Shown here piece after piece: positions 24,501-36,084 of a stretch of DNA of 62,000 nucleotides. Location of the stretch: assembly GCA_029204225.1 (NCBI GenBank), contig CM055111.1, positions 4,969,403 to 5,031,402 of the forward strand. The letters are read 5' to 3'. The stretch's first letter is position 1. Every line of letters begins with the position of its first letter. A program made the position numbers and the translations under genes. This DNA comes from Diphasiastrum complanatum. Taxonomy: Eukaryota > Streptophyta > Lycopodiopsida > Lycopodiales > Lycopodiaceae. Below the pieces are notes generated by a model. That model worked only from the letters and a program-made list of their open reading frames with translations, had not been told where the DNA came from and did not search any database.

Positions 24501-26385
24501 CCAATGGCTTCCAACTGGCACCACCTCGCACTTCCATCATCTGTGACCGCCAAAATGTGTGTATCTCCAAGCTAGCCCATATTTCCCTCCGAACGAGAAA
24601 TTCTAAGCTACAGATGCATGTGTCAATGCAGTTATCACCTGACTCGACAATGCCACTACCGATCATACCTATGAGAGCGTTTCCCCAAAATGCCACTTGA
24701 CGTTGGTTGGTTCGAACTCCAAGAGTTGAACCTGATCACAAGAATTTTTCACCTGTAACCAGCATACCATGCCTACCTCTCACCTGTGATTGCTTGCCCT
24801 CTCAAAATTGTCGCCAATGATGAGTAGTCACGTCGCCAAACTGCACTTACGTCGCCAAAACTAGCTTTCTCCACACAATTCCGCTACCATTCGCTCCCGT
24901 ACTGCATTTACCACCTCCAAACACCCTGTTACCTTGTCAGGAGTAAGTAATAATGATTTCAAAGCGATAATGCCTCATTGTACCACCCTGTAGCAGGTTT
25001 CACCAGCCAAAAATTGTCCCAAATTTGGCCCTACGGTACCCAAATGGCGAATGTAGCCCATCACTAGGTAACACACACTCTGCTCAATAGAATGGTGACA
25101 AAAACACCCCAAAACACCTTTCTCCCTGCTCTGTGACGTCGCTTTGTCTGCTGGCTCTGAGCAGCCAGTTTCAGGGGTCATTTGGCCCAAGGATGGCCAA
25201 AATAGGTGCCCTCTAGCTATAGTTAGTCTCAAAACCATTTTTACCTTGCATTTTGAACTGAATCTTCACTTCGAAGATTTTTAATAAAGAAGAGTCCATT
25301 CTGGACTTCGGGTCCCTTCACTGGAATTTCACATGAAGATTTTTGATGAAAAACCTTCAAAAATGGCCTTTAAATCTTCAAAGGCCCACTTCAAGCCCAT
25401 CCCATGGCTTGGCTTACATCCAACGGCCTTGCTTCGTCCTCCAGCTCGCGATCTCCATCGTTGATTAACGTGGACCATAATCCGACGATTATGTACATTC
25501 TTGCATGCTTACTTCATCCCTTTCATGCGCTGGACACTTAGAAGCGCTATGAGATCATCTTGTTTAATGCGCATGAGATGAGCCACGAGCTCCTCCTCTC
25601 TCTCTTCGCTTTCTTTCTTCACCATCACCATAGCTAGGGTTTTGGCCGCCCTCCTTGGATATGATCCAGTTCCCTTGCCTCTCCATGGCTGTCCACGGCC
25701 ACTGGATTTTGTCTTGGCAGCATTAGGGCGCCCACTATCAGCCCTTTACAGGTTTGAAATATGTCAACCACAACTAAAGAACACTGATTTTTCACCTATA
25801 AACCCTAGCCCTGTGCAAGAGAGAGATTTCTTGGGCATTTCACCACATTTTTCAGTGGTTCTTCTTGCAGCTTCCTACACCACTGAGGTCGCCCTACCTC
25901 TAGTGATCTGATCCAATTTACAGTTCTCCAATTGATGCGGTATTGATTACAAACAAGCTAATTTTTTCAAAAATTCATCAACACCCCATGAAACCAGAAA
26001 TTCCTTAGTTTTCAACCCAATCTGATCCTGTAAATTGCTATGGCTCTCTATCACTGCTCTTTGCAAATCCCTTGCAAGCCCCGTTACGCCAAATGGTTGT
26101 CCACACAGTGAATAATGTAGCCAACATCGATGATTTCTACGAAACCACCGAAACTGCAAGTTTCTCTGTGAATTCTCCCTGGAATCCACCTACGACGATC
26201 GTTCTGATCTTCCCCAAAGCTCCGATCAAAGGAACTTTGCTCTCTCCAGCCATCCGGACTGCCTATACCCCGTATGGAGTCCTCTCTCCTGAGACGCTTT
26301 GAGTGCTATTTCTCCTGGTGAAAGACACTATCCCATAGCTCCACCGAATCGTGCATACCTGCAACACCCTGAAGCTCTGATACCA

Positions 26386-26859
26386 AGTTGAAATTCTGTT
26401 AGGATCTAGTGCAGTATGCAGATCACATCACACAATCACCATAGCCACTCTCCTCACAAGCTCTCAAAGATGGCACAACAAAAGTTAAGTCTATTATGAA
26501 GAAACACTGTCCATATAGCAAAGCCTCAAACTACATGGGCTCAACAGGTGTCACTAAACTGGCCTACTACCTACCAAACTAGAGTTACGCCCAATATGGC
26601 CACATATATTGAAAAACCTAGGACATGCCCCTGAGTATAGCATAATGAACTCAAAATCATTGTATAGGCTAATTTCTTCCTACGTGTGGCTACCCGGCTA
26701 ACCCAAGTAGATGGCTACGAGATCAATGCCCGCTGATATGATAATAGTGGGTCACGTCCCGATCACAACTGAAAATAGTAAACTGACTAACTGTACATTT
26801 ATTACAGTATCACATTTGAAGCTTATAATAATGAATCAGATCAAAACTGATTTCTAACT
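26386..26859 (-). repeat. 5' LTR of the LARD-like element
   Basis: The 474 bp copy has the primer-binding site complement GCTCTGATACCA at 26374-26385 next to it. Confidence 0.85.
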
Positions 26860-26864
26860 ATGGA

Positions 26865-28205
26865 CAGGTAGAAAATCTGATCTATCATACGTATGTGTTT
26901 AGATGTGCATCATACAACCACATTCCAAAAGAAAAAAAGAGCAAGCTCGATGATAAATCAGAACAAACAATCATGGTCGAGTGCTCAAACGGATCACAAG
27001 TGTACAGACTCTACAATCCAACCACAAAAAAAGTTGTTTCGAGTAGAGATGTGAAGTTCGATGAGTCCACATTCCCTGGACTAAGAGATGAAACAGGCCA
27101 TGTGATCTTCACACTACTACCAATTCAAGAGGGAGATCGAGGACAGACGTCAAATCAGAATATTGAGCCATAGACTCCAGAGCAGCAGGAAGCAAAAGAT
27201 CACCTCCACGAACAAGAAATGTTCGAACAGTGATGAAACAAATCCAAAAGGTCAACAAGACAAAGAAGACCTCCAGACCATTACGTTGACAATAAAATTC
27301 ACTATATTGATGTGAAGACATCCTTTCTCCACGAAGATCTAGAGAAAGAAATCTTCATGAAGCAGCTTGAAGGATTTGAAGACTCCAACAATCGACAATA
27401 TGTCTGTCAGTTGCAGATATGCATTTATAGTCTAAAGCAGGCATCATGAGCTTGGTACAAGAAGCTCGACAGTCTTCTGAAGTCTCTAGAATTCAATCCT
27501 ACACAACCAGACTGTAATGTCTACATAAAAATAGTACAAAAAGATTTTGTGATACTGACTATTTTTGTGGATGATTCCCTTATGATAGAAAATTCCTTGA
27601 TGCTGATCAAAGACACGAAGAGTCAGATTTCTGAAAATTATGAAATCACAAACCTAGGAGAAGCAACAAAATGCCTCGGGCTGGAGATCAGAAGAGATCG
27701 AATAAATGACGAAATGTACTTGAGTCCGTCTGAATATGCCAGAAAAGTGCTCAAGCAGTATCACATGATGGATTGCAAAGAAAAGGCCAAACCAATGATA
27801 GCTGGAGCCAAGCTGACGAAGCAAGATTGCCCGAAAACATAAGAAGAAAAATAGAAGATGGAAGGTATACCCTACCAAAACCTAATTGGTAGTCTGATAT
27901 ACCTTACAATTTGTACCAGACCCGATCTAGCTTTCTCTGTTTATGACTTAAGCCAATTCTCTTCCAATCCTGGCATGGCATATTGGCAAATGGCAAAACG
28001 AATCCTACAATATCTGAAGGGTACCCAAAATATAGGATTAACCTACAGAGCAAAAAATGAAAGAAAAGGATTCGAGCTGCACCACTACAGTGATGCAAGT
28101 TGGGTGAGCTGCAAAGATGACACCAAGTCCGTAACTGGAGGATGTTCAATAGCGTGCGGAGCAGCAATCAGCTGGACATGCAAAAAAACAACCTACCATG
28201 GGAAA
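26865..28205 (+). pseudogene. Copia integrase end, RT and RNase H after the LARD-like insertion
   Basis: The coding text resumes with the integrase end (NHIPKEKKSKLDDKSEQTI; YNPTTKKVVSSRDVKFDES). The first part of the RT is deleted between about 27235 and 27290. RT continues with YIDVKTSFLHEDLEKEIFMK, LTIFVDDSLMI (box FVDD instead of YVDD, about 27556) and LGEATKCLGLEI. RNase H follows from 27858: PYQNLIGSLIYL, RPDLAFSVYDLSQFSSNPG, YSDASWVSCKDDTKSVTGG. It ends after WTCKKTTYHGK with a stop near 28206. Stops near 27173 and 27448 and frame changes make it inactive. Confidence 0.9.
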
Positions 28206-29180
28206 TAGGCGAAGCTTTTCAGTTTCAGAGGTATCTCCATAAAAACGGCATGCATTATCAAAGTCTTGGAGAAATTGAACTGCGTCAGATTTGTCATCGT
28301 ACTTTGGTGCATCGATACGTGGAATTCTTTGTTCTAGTCATGGAGGAGTCGGATTAGAAGATTCGGCATAGTCATGAGACATGATACAGAATACAGATGA
28401 GCAGAACAATACTGTACTTGGCAAAAGGGCAGTTTGCTTGCAGAATGGATAGTGTAGGACAAACCGATCTTTCTGAACGTGATAGAATTCGCGGACAGGC
28501 TGAAAAATCGTAGAGAGGCAGATAATTCTAACTGTAATACTCGTGAATTCTGACAAAGAATTCTGAATGTCAGAATAGTGATTTTTTAAGATTTTTTGGG
28601 AGAAAATTGGAGTTTTAGAATGCGCGGGTAGGACAGGGAAATCGTGCTCTTTGAAAATGAATTCTTAGGCTGAGAGGTTTGACTGACAGATAGGGAATAT
28701 GAAAAAAAATGTGATTTTCTGACAGTAAACGAGAAAAATCACTGAGATAGAATTTGCGAAACTGCTGGAGGACTGATCTTGATGAGATTTAGCCTCAGTG
28801 AAGCCAGCGAAATTCTAGGACAAAGATTTGGGTGAGAAATAAGGGATTTTGACAATATATCAGACTATTTTCTCAAAATCTGACTATGGTCAAAATTCGT
28901 GGAGGTAATAAAATGAAAGATCAGGGTCTGTTAGGGCTGTAGACAGGTTGGCGAATTCTGATATACCTTTTTGGTTGTGAAAAAGGTCACTTTGGTCACT
29001 TCTTTTGAAGAAAATGCCCAAGTTGACTCTTTTGTTGCTTCCCCCCGGTTGAAGAAGTTGCTCCGCAGCTCGTGTAGGACTTGGAGAGACGACGCGTGCT
29101 GTTTGTTGGTAGATAGAGACAAGCACACAAGCAAACATACAACACGGAAGCACACAGAAGGTAAAAAAAATACTTTAAAA
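28206..29180. other. Unassigned stretch between copia RNase H and a gypsy LTR
   Basis: I recognise no coding domain. The right part should be leader of the minus-strand gypsy element whose primer site is at 29181-29195. The left part may hold the eroded 3' end of the copia element, but I cannot match it. Confidence 0.5.
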
Positions 29181-29195
29181 GCGACAACGGCGCCA
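29181..29195 (-). other. Ty3/gypsy primer-binding site
   Basis: The minus strand reads TGGCGCCGTTGTCGC, very close to the TGGCGCCGTTGCCGG primer site of plant Tat/Athila-type gypsy elements. One base separates it from the LTR end CCAACA. Confidence 0.75.
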
Positions 29196-29196
29196 A

Positions 29197-29990
29197 TGTT
29201 GGAAGTAAATCTGGTTTGTCAATGTTTGGCTAGATCTACTCACGATGTGGTGTAGTGTAGAGAGGATCGTCCACTTTCTAAGTTTTTTACCAAGCTTTAG
29301 ACGGAGTGCGAAAATAAAACAATGATGAAGCACTTACCCAACTAGTGCTTGAATTAGAAATGAAATTAACTAAGATGACAAAATACAAAACCTTACTAAG
29401 GCTTACCCAACTAGCAAGGTGATTAAACTAAATCCTAGATTAACACCCAAAGGGTAATAAAATGAGATTGTGGCTAAGCAAATAAGCAGTAATGAACATG
29501 CCACAATAAAACCGATGAAAAGGAGACAAGAGGAGGCCCGAGCACCTTCCCTCAAGCTATGCACCTTTCCAAGGGGAACACAAATGAAATAGAATGATAA
29601 TTCTCCAAAATAGAGAGCAAGATAGCTTAATCTCAAAAGTGTTGTTTACAATGCAAATACCTCTCCTTTTATGGCAAGGAGGGTCTTCCATAAGTGTCTA
29701 CTGACTTATGGGACTAATATGTTTCTAGACTTTTTAGAACTTCTAACTTAGGATTTACAACTTCAAATTTCTTAACTTAGGAAAACTTAAGATAAAATAT
29801 TTCTAATCTTAAGTTTTCTAAGTCTAAGTTCTAAATCTAAGTTTAAGCTATTTTATTATTATTTAAGCTTCTACTCATGGACTTACAAAACACATGCCAT
29901 GGCTGAAGTTTATTGACAGATACTCATACGTGGTCTTACAAAACACATGCCACGGAGTTTTATTTATTTCTTTTTTTATTTTCTCTGTGT
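29197..29990 (-). repeat. Ty3/gypsy LTR, outer end uncertain
   Basis: On the plus strand it begins TGTTGGAAGTAAATC, directly after the primer site. It runs to near 29990, where copia integrase coding starts. A likely terminal match (GCTAACA) lies at about 30003-30009, but it overlaps the integrase reading, so the end is approximate. Inside, CTTACAAAACACATGCCA occurs twice 54 bases apart (about 29881 and 29935). Confidence 0.55.
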
Positions 29991-29994
29991 TAGC

Positions 29995-32115
29995 ACAATT
30001 GCTAACAACAAATGAATTGCCTAATTCATTTTGGGCTGAAGCAGTAAACACAACAGTCTACATTTTGAACAGAACCTACACAAAGGCAGTCATAGGTAAG
30101 ACACCTTATCAGGCTTATTGTGGTAAGAAACCTTCAGTTGCTAATTTTCGAGTCTTTGGATCAGATTGTTATGCACATGTACTAGATTCTGATCGCAAGA
30201 AGTTAGATTCCAAAAGTAGAGTATGTATTTTCTTGGGTTATAGTGATGAATTAAAGGCATGGGAGTTAAGGCATACATAATCTATGACAAAGAGGCAAAG
30301 AAAATACTTATCAGTCGAGATGTTGTTTTTGACGAAGAACCACATTCAATGACTAGAAATAGTTAGGCCACTTTATCATCAAACGAAAGAATAGCTCACC
30401 AGGTGCCTTACCCAATGGCTAGTATTCCTTTGAGGGAGGAGGATACCTCAAAGATTGAGGAGGAGAAAAAGGAAAGCAAGTTTGTCTCCGCACCACAAGG
30501 AAAGCCACATCCATTGTCGGCTAGGCGACTTTTTGACAAAGGGAATTATATTCCCACAATACCTGAATCACCTACAGATGGGCCCCGCAGGTCAAAGAGA
30601 ATAGAGGAGCAATTGAGGGCATCTGGACATGTAATGAACTTGGCACTAATGGATGAAATTATGAAAATACATGAGCCAACAAATGTGGATGAGGCTTTGG
30701 CTAGTCCAAAATGGAAGGAGTCCATGCAAGCTGAGTATGATAGCTTTATTAAAAATCAGACTTGGGAGCTTGTGGACCGGCCTCATAACAGGCATTGGCA
30801 CCAAGTGGATTTGGAGAGTCAAGTACAAATTCGATGGCACTCTTGAGAAGTATAAATCCAGGCTTGTTGCAAGGATTTTCACAAGTTGAATGTTTTGATT
30901 TTCAGGAAACCTTTGCTCCCACAGCTAGAATAACTACTATTCGTACTATCATTGCTTTAGCTACTACTAGGGATGGAAGATTATTCAGATGGATGTGAAA
31001 TCAACATATCTGAATGGATACCTTGAAGAGGAGATCTATGTGTTCAAGCCACCAGGTTTTGAAGTACCAGGTTCAGAAAACAAGATTTACAGACTGAAGA
31101 AGGCTTTGTATGGGCTAAAGCAAGGAGCAAGAGTTTGGTATAAATGAATAGATGGTTTTTTTTGTCAAATAAATTTTTTAAATGTGCTTCTGATGCAAAC
31201 TTCTATAAGGAGGATGGCAAGTACATGGTTATGGTCCTTTATCTGGATGATTTAATAATCATTGGTGACCATGATGAGATGATTTAGAAAACTAAAGCAA
31301 TGTTAAGTTCTGAATTTGAGATGACAGATTTGGGACTTATGCACTACTGTTTGGGAATTGAAGTCTATTAGGATGTAAGAAGCACGTTCGTTTTTCAACA
31401 AAAGTATGCTCAAGAAATTTTGACATCTTATGGCATGGATGATTGTGTACCAGTGGCTATTCCTATGGAAGTGAATCTTAAACTATCTAGTGAAGATCCT
31501 TCATCACTTGTCGATTCTACGAAGTACAGAAAACTTGTGGGGATGTTGATTTATTTAACTACCACACGATTTGACGTTTGTTTTGTTGTTGGTGTCTTAA
31601 GCATATTCGCAAATATGCCTCACGAAAGTCATTGGAAGCAAGGCATGAGAGTTCTTAGATATCTTAAAGGTACTTTGAACTACGGTATTACTTATGGTCA
31701 TGGAGAAATCTTGGCAGGATATTGTGATTCTGATTGGGCTGGAGATTATGATACACGAAGGCTAGTTTTTGGATATTGTTTCTCACTTGGTTCTGGAATT
31801 ATTTCTTGGAATAGTAAGAAACAATTAACTGTGGCATTATCTTCTATCGAGGCAGAATACAAGATAGCTTGTGTTGCCATATGGATGTGGAAGATTTTAG
31901 CAAACCTGGGAGTACCTGTTCATGATGCTACAATTCTAAATTGTGATAGTCAAAGTTGCATGGCCATAGCCAAGCACCCTGTGTTTCATGCTCAGACGAA
32001 GCACATTGAAATACACTATTACTATATTCGAGGATGGAGTCATGGAGTTGGAGTATTGTCACGAGAATGCTACTGACATCTTTACAAAAGCTTTGGGATC
32101 AGTTCAATCTTTTGA
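29995..32115 (+). pseudogene. Ty1/copia integrase C-terminus, RT and RNase H
   Basis: Starts inside the integrase (NELPNSFWAEAVNTTVYILN; KTPYQAYCGKKPSVANFRVF; RVCIFLGY). A linker follows, then RT: EALASPKWKESMQAEYDSF, NQTWELV, ECFDFQETFAPTARITTIR, VLYLDDLIIIG (box YLDD) and SSEFEMTDLGLMHYCLGIE. RNase H spans 31420-32115: YRKLVGMLIYLTTTRFDVCF, YCDSDWAGDYDTRR, LSSIEAEYKIACVAIWMW, CDSQSCMAIAKHPVFHAQTK and ATDIFTKALG in a shifted frame. Frameshifts near 30280, 30800-30850, 31000 and 32070 and several stops inactivate it. Confidence 0.92.
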
Positions 32116-32119
32116 TCTA

Positions 32120-32452
32120 GAAAAAAGTTTATATCTACGAAGAGTGGCTTGTCGAGCGGCTTCGTGAGCAGATCTGCAATCATGTCTTTAGATTTTATGT
32201 ACTGGACTTGAAGCTCTCCTTTTGAGATCAAATCTCGAATGTAATGGTACTTCAGAGGTATGTGTTTTGTCTTTGAATGGAAGACAGGACCCTAGGACAG
32301 ATAAATGGCACTCTAAAAATTCATCATCATCGTGCATGGTCCTCCTTGTGGTATCCCAATTGCCTCCAGCATCATCTGCAACCAAACTACCTCATTCGCC
32401 ACCTTTGAAGCTGTGACGTATTTAGCTTCGCAAGAAGATTGAGCTAAACATC
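32120..32452 (-). pseudogene. Ty1/copia RNase H C-terminal fragment, minus strand
   Basis: Minus-strand translation from 32452 reads EAKYVTASKVANEVVWLQ, then MMLEAIGIPQGGPC, two stops in place of the ACDNQSAI-type motif, GPVFHSKTKHIPLKYHYIRD, LISKGELQVQYI and ADLLTKPLDKPLF. These are the standard last blocks of a copia RNase H. It abuts the end of the plus-strand RNase H at 32115, so two copia tails meet in opposite orientation. Confidence 0.8.
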
Positions 32453-32495
32453 TTCATTTGACTTGCTGTCGGGTAGTTGATCGATTATCGGCGTT

Positions 32496-32880
32496 GTGTT
32501 TGGTTGGACTTATTTTTCGCATTTGAAGCATGAATGGTATAAGCCCTTTCAGGTCTTTCGTGAGTTTGATGTTAATGATATCCCTCCTTGTACTTGCTCT
32601 AACACTAAACACTCTAAAGATTTCATTTTTGAAAGTTATGGGCATGTGGTTTCTATGGATACTAATATTATTAGCAACAAATTTTTAACGTACGACCTGA
32701 ATAAAGATTCCCATGCGTCAACCAAATATTAATGAGGGCGGCTATTGAATTGTACCAAGGATGGTTTAAACTGGCAAAGATGTTACCCACTCATCAAAAT
32801 ATTGATTACGATACTGCTGAGATCGGGAAATGATAATCCATCGGTGCGTGCACTATTGGTAACATTAGGTGAACACAATA
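32496..32880 (+). pseudogene. Possible Penelope-like or related RT-element N-terminal fragment
   Basis: One frame reads WYKPFQVFREFDVNDIPPCT, then C, S, N and YGHVVSMDTNIISNKFLTYD. After a frame change come IPMRQPNINE and AAIELYQGWFKLAKMLPT. The C-x-C, the later GHV with an acidic D-T/D-L, and a final KG-x-x-R-P-x-x-IN block resemble the region upstream of the RT in an uncharacterised reverse-transcriptase family (Penelope-like type) as I remember it. No RT domain follows. The assignment rests on memory of a pattern and is tentative. Confidence 0.3.
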
Positions 32881-33414
32881 TTAAATTTAGAGCTCAACGT
32901 GCGGTAATAGCGAAAGCAAGAGCAGACAATTAGACAAAGCAATCAGAAAGTCAGACAAAAGGTTGAAAGCATGCAATATTGACATAAAATCTGAATGCAA
33001 AACCAAATAGTAATTTATTCATATTAAGTATAATGAAATACAAATCAGATAATGCTGGTAAGCACAAGACTATAGCGGATAAAACTGCATGCTCACAAAG
33101 CTAACTACAATCTGTAACAATTATGACCTTATACTGACAATTCGTCTGAGATAAAGAATCAATGCACAAGGGCATCTACCGTTGTCTGTCTCTGATAAGC
33201 TGGCATCTCAGTGTCAATATGCGCTTGAGCATATGAATAGTCAGCTTAGATGACCTGGTTCATCTATTGTATATGTCTAAAAATGGTTATATAATTTTTT
33301 ATTTGTGCAGATGAGTGTACAAAGGATAGCGTGGAGCCATTGTGCCATCAGGAAGAAGATCATGGTTGTTGTCATTGTCAAGCTGGTTGCGTAGTACATG
33401 AGATTGTTGGATTT
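32881..33414. other. Unassigned AT-rich spacer
   Basis: I see no coding domain, repeat array or element end here. Confidence 0.6.
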
Positions 33415-34072
33415 CTATTCCCTCCATCCCTATCTCTCTCTACTAATCTAGATCCATTCATTTTGGTGTTGTAGATATTCTTACAGTCTGTAGAAATACA
33501 AGAAAAGTCGATGACAGTCTACATCGACATGCCCAGCATCAACATTTCTTGACAAATGGTTTTGAGCCCAGCCTCGACATCGAAGTCCTTGACTTCCTCG
33601 ACATCGAAGTCTACGACTTCGATGTCTGATCAAAGGGGAGCTACGAAGTCCTCGACTTCCACATCATCGACTTCCGTATCATCGACTTCCATGTCATCGA
33701 CTTCCTCGACATCGAAGTCTTCGACGTCTGCTCAAGGGAAGCTATGAAGTCCTCGATTTCCATGTCATCGTTTCCATTCATGTTCAGAGTGCTTCGTACT
33801 AGTAGATTAATTGTTTTGTAGAATAAACCGTTTTATATAACTGGTAACACTATTCCATTTCTTGCTCTAATAACTGTATTTGATGCAACGCTTTTGCAAA
33901 GCTAAATTTTTTAATCAAGGTAATTTGTGCATGGCTAGGAAATCGACTTAGTCGATCCAGCAATTTTGAAGCTGTGATCAATCAAGTAGAATAGACTTCA
34001 AGACTTCGAAGTTGGTCTGATTACTAAATCGATAGACTTAGTTTCATGCATTGGCACCTATTGACATCGTTG
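33415..34072 (+). repeat. Solo-like LTR of the 34.4-37.0 kb copia family, with an internal minisatellite
   Basis: Begins TGTTGGATTTCTATTCCCTCC and shares TAATCTAGATCCATTCATTTT and TCTGTAGAAATACAA with the LTR at 36084. The middle (about 33565-33760) carries iterated TCGACTTCC and ACATCGAAGTC units. Their translation is a run of Ser/Thr/Lys that is not a gene. The right end is estimated from weak similarity (TTCATGCA... TTGACAT...) to the end of the other LTR. Confidence 0.6.
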
Positions 34073-34411
34073 GTGCTATTGTGGCACCTAATTACAAAAA
34101 GATTACCTTACTAATGGTGGAGATATGGACTGGTGGGATTGGAATCAATTACTTTGGTTTCTTTATCCAAGGTAATGAGCTTTCAGTTTGCACATGTTGA
34201 ACTATGCTAATTTTTTTATCTTTATTAATTATATTTATTTTTGAATATTACTAATGAAAGGGGGGGAGATCAAAGTAGCGGGAGGGTACTCTACTCATAT
34301 ATTAGTAGTACAAGCAAAGTTGCATTTCTAGAGCCAATTCATATTTCACAATTGCTCATGTTATGCCATATGAGCAACAATGGTGATGTCACCCTATAAT
34401 AATATTGATAT
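34073..34411. other. Unassigned spacer with a G-rich patch
   Basis: A purine-rich stretch, GAAAGGGGGGGAGATCAAAG, lies near 34256-34275. I see no LTR end beside it and no coding domain. Confidence 0.5.
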
Positions 34412-34776
34412 TGTTGGATTCCTATCCTCTCCATCCCTAATCTCACAAGCTAATCTAGATCCATTCATTTTTTGTAAGTAAATACATGTACAGTGGCACA
34501 ATATGCAGATATACAAGGGGATCAATAACAAGTATCGATACTATGGAGTCGAATTATCGAGTGTTACTATCGAAGACGATTGTCAAATATACAATCAAGT
34601 CGAACTGTCGAAGGACCTTCCATCGACTCGACTACTCTTCAACTCGACATTTTCGACTACTTAGTACTATTCATGACAGTGTATTATCTAAGTGGTCAGT
34701 CTGATTTTGATACAGAGAGTAGATATTTACTAAATTATTTTCAAGTCACACAATCTACTATCTGTATACATCCATC

Positions 34777-36018
34777 ATGGCCAAAGAACTTTGGGAATAG
34801 TCTTGAGCAGGTATCGAGCTAATTTCCAATATCGATAAGCAAGCCATTCAAAAATGGAAGCTCAGAGATGGCAAGACTTTTGTCTTAATCACTCTCAATA
34901 TTTCTGACACACAAATTGGCCATATCAAACAAGCTCAAACTTTGAACAAAGCTTGGGACATTCTGAGCACACTCTACGAAGTGAGAGGCATCACTTTGAA
35001 ACTGCATCTGAGGAGAAAGTTCTTCTCATTCAGAATGTTGGAACATGATTATATTCAAAATCACAAAAATCAAGTCAAAACTTTGTTAGAGCATATGGCA
35101 GCAGTCACGTTCAGTGATCGAAGATTTGGACGTTGTCATGATCTTATTGTCTAGCTTGCCATCCTCATATGAAAATTGGGTGATGATAATTTTGACTTAC
35201 TCAGAAATAACTTTGTTTAGAGTCATAACTATGCTGCTACAGGAGGAGACTCGAAGAAATGGTGCATCCTCGTCCTCCATTGAAGACTCATAGGCTCTAT
35301 ACACCAAGAAAAGCTCAAAAGGCAACATAAGAAAAAAAAAGAGGATGAATTAATCCGATTCAAATCAGAAACAATCATAGAAGTAGAGTCAGAACCAAAA
35401 TCAACCTCCTGCTCAAAACAAGAAAATGATGTTTTGCAAATACTGCAAAAGGAAGAACCATGAGATCCAAGACTATCAAATACTCAAGTTCAACAACAAC
35501 AACAACAAGAAAAAGTTGGGTCAACAAGCCAATGCAGCTATCGATTCAAAGCAGAACGTTGAAGATGATGATGGGCATAATGCCTTCATGGAACCATCAC
35601 CATGTTGAAAAAACTGATGAATGGTTCCTTGATTCTGGAGCGATGCAACATATGACAAGACATCAAGAATGGTTCATCAACTACTCGGCCCACAACATCA
35701 ACAAATTCAATCTACGTCGGAGACAACAACTCACATATGATTGAAGGTGAAGGTACTATTAAACTAAATTTTCAGCATGGGCTCATACCACAAGTTCTGT
35801 ATGTTCCAAATCTGATGATAAATCTATTGTTGTTCAGTAGAATAATTGATTTAGGACATAAGATAGAGTTCGAATCAAATTCATGCAAGATTCTTGACAA
35901 ATATAAGAGAGTTCTTGCACTTGAAAAAAGGCAAGGATATCTCTATAGGCTTGCTCATTGTTACTCTACGACTAATCGTGCTTTTAGGAGGCACACACGC
36001 ACTTTTGTACTAAATTGA
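34777..36018 (+). pseudogene. Copia gag, zinc knuckle, protease and pre-integrase remnants
   Basis: ATG 34777 starts MAKELWE followed by a stop. The gag core then reads MNKAWDILSTLYEVRGITLK (34942), FKSLSM-like sequence and LPSSYENWVMIILTYSE with LLQEETRRN near 35170-35250. The knuckle CKYCKRKNHEIQDY (about 35432) has lost its last Cys. The protease signature is EWFLDSGAMQHMTRH (about 35623). Pre-integrase: IEGEGTIKLNF, VLYVPNLMINLLLFSRIID and GYLYRLAHC up to about 35970. Frameshifts lie near 35130 and 35590-35740. No integrase follows. Confidence 0.88.
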
Positions 36019-36053
36019 ATTTGAGAATCAAGGTATTCAAAGATCCAGATTAA

Positions 36054-36083
<30 letters not shown>
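36054..36083 (+). repeat. Polypurine tract of 30 G next to the 3' LTR
   Basis: GATTAA followed by thirty G abuts TGTTGG at 36084. The position is that of the plus-strand primer of reverse transcription. The run is much longer than usual and may have expanded by slippage or be an assembly effect. Confidence 0.85.

Positions 36084-36084
<1 letters not shown>

Larger units (their letters stand above)
21105..26859 (-). mobile_element. LTR element without recognised genes (LARD-like), minus strand
   Basis: Two 474 bp LTRs (21105-21578 and 26386-26859) begin AGTTGA(G/A)ATTCTG and end TGATTTCTAACT. By hand count they differ at about 25 positions, roughly 5%. On the minus strand TGGTATCAGAGC (26385-26374) abuts the 5' LTR, and AAGGGAGAG (about 21587-21579) abuts the 3' LTR as polypurine tract. 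Flanking bases GTGGA (21100-21104) and ATGGA (26860-26864) look like a diverged target duplication, and removing the element reconnects the copia integrase. The 4.8 kb interior has no gag or pol motif in any frame, so movement would need helper proteins. Confidence 0.85.

Noticed and set aside
25642-25911. 89-residue plus-strand frame in the LARD-like element
   Set aside because: No recognisable domain; it may be part of captured sequence, but nothing supports a gene.
33556-33747. 63-residue Ser/Thr/Lys frame
   Set aside because: It is the translation of the TCGACTTCC minisatellite within an LTR.
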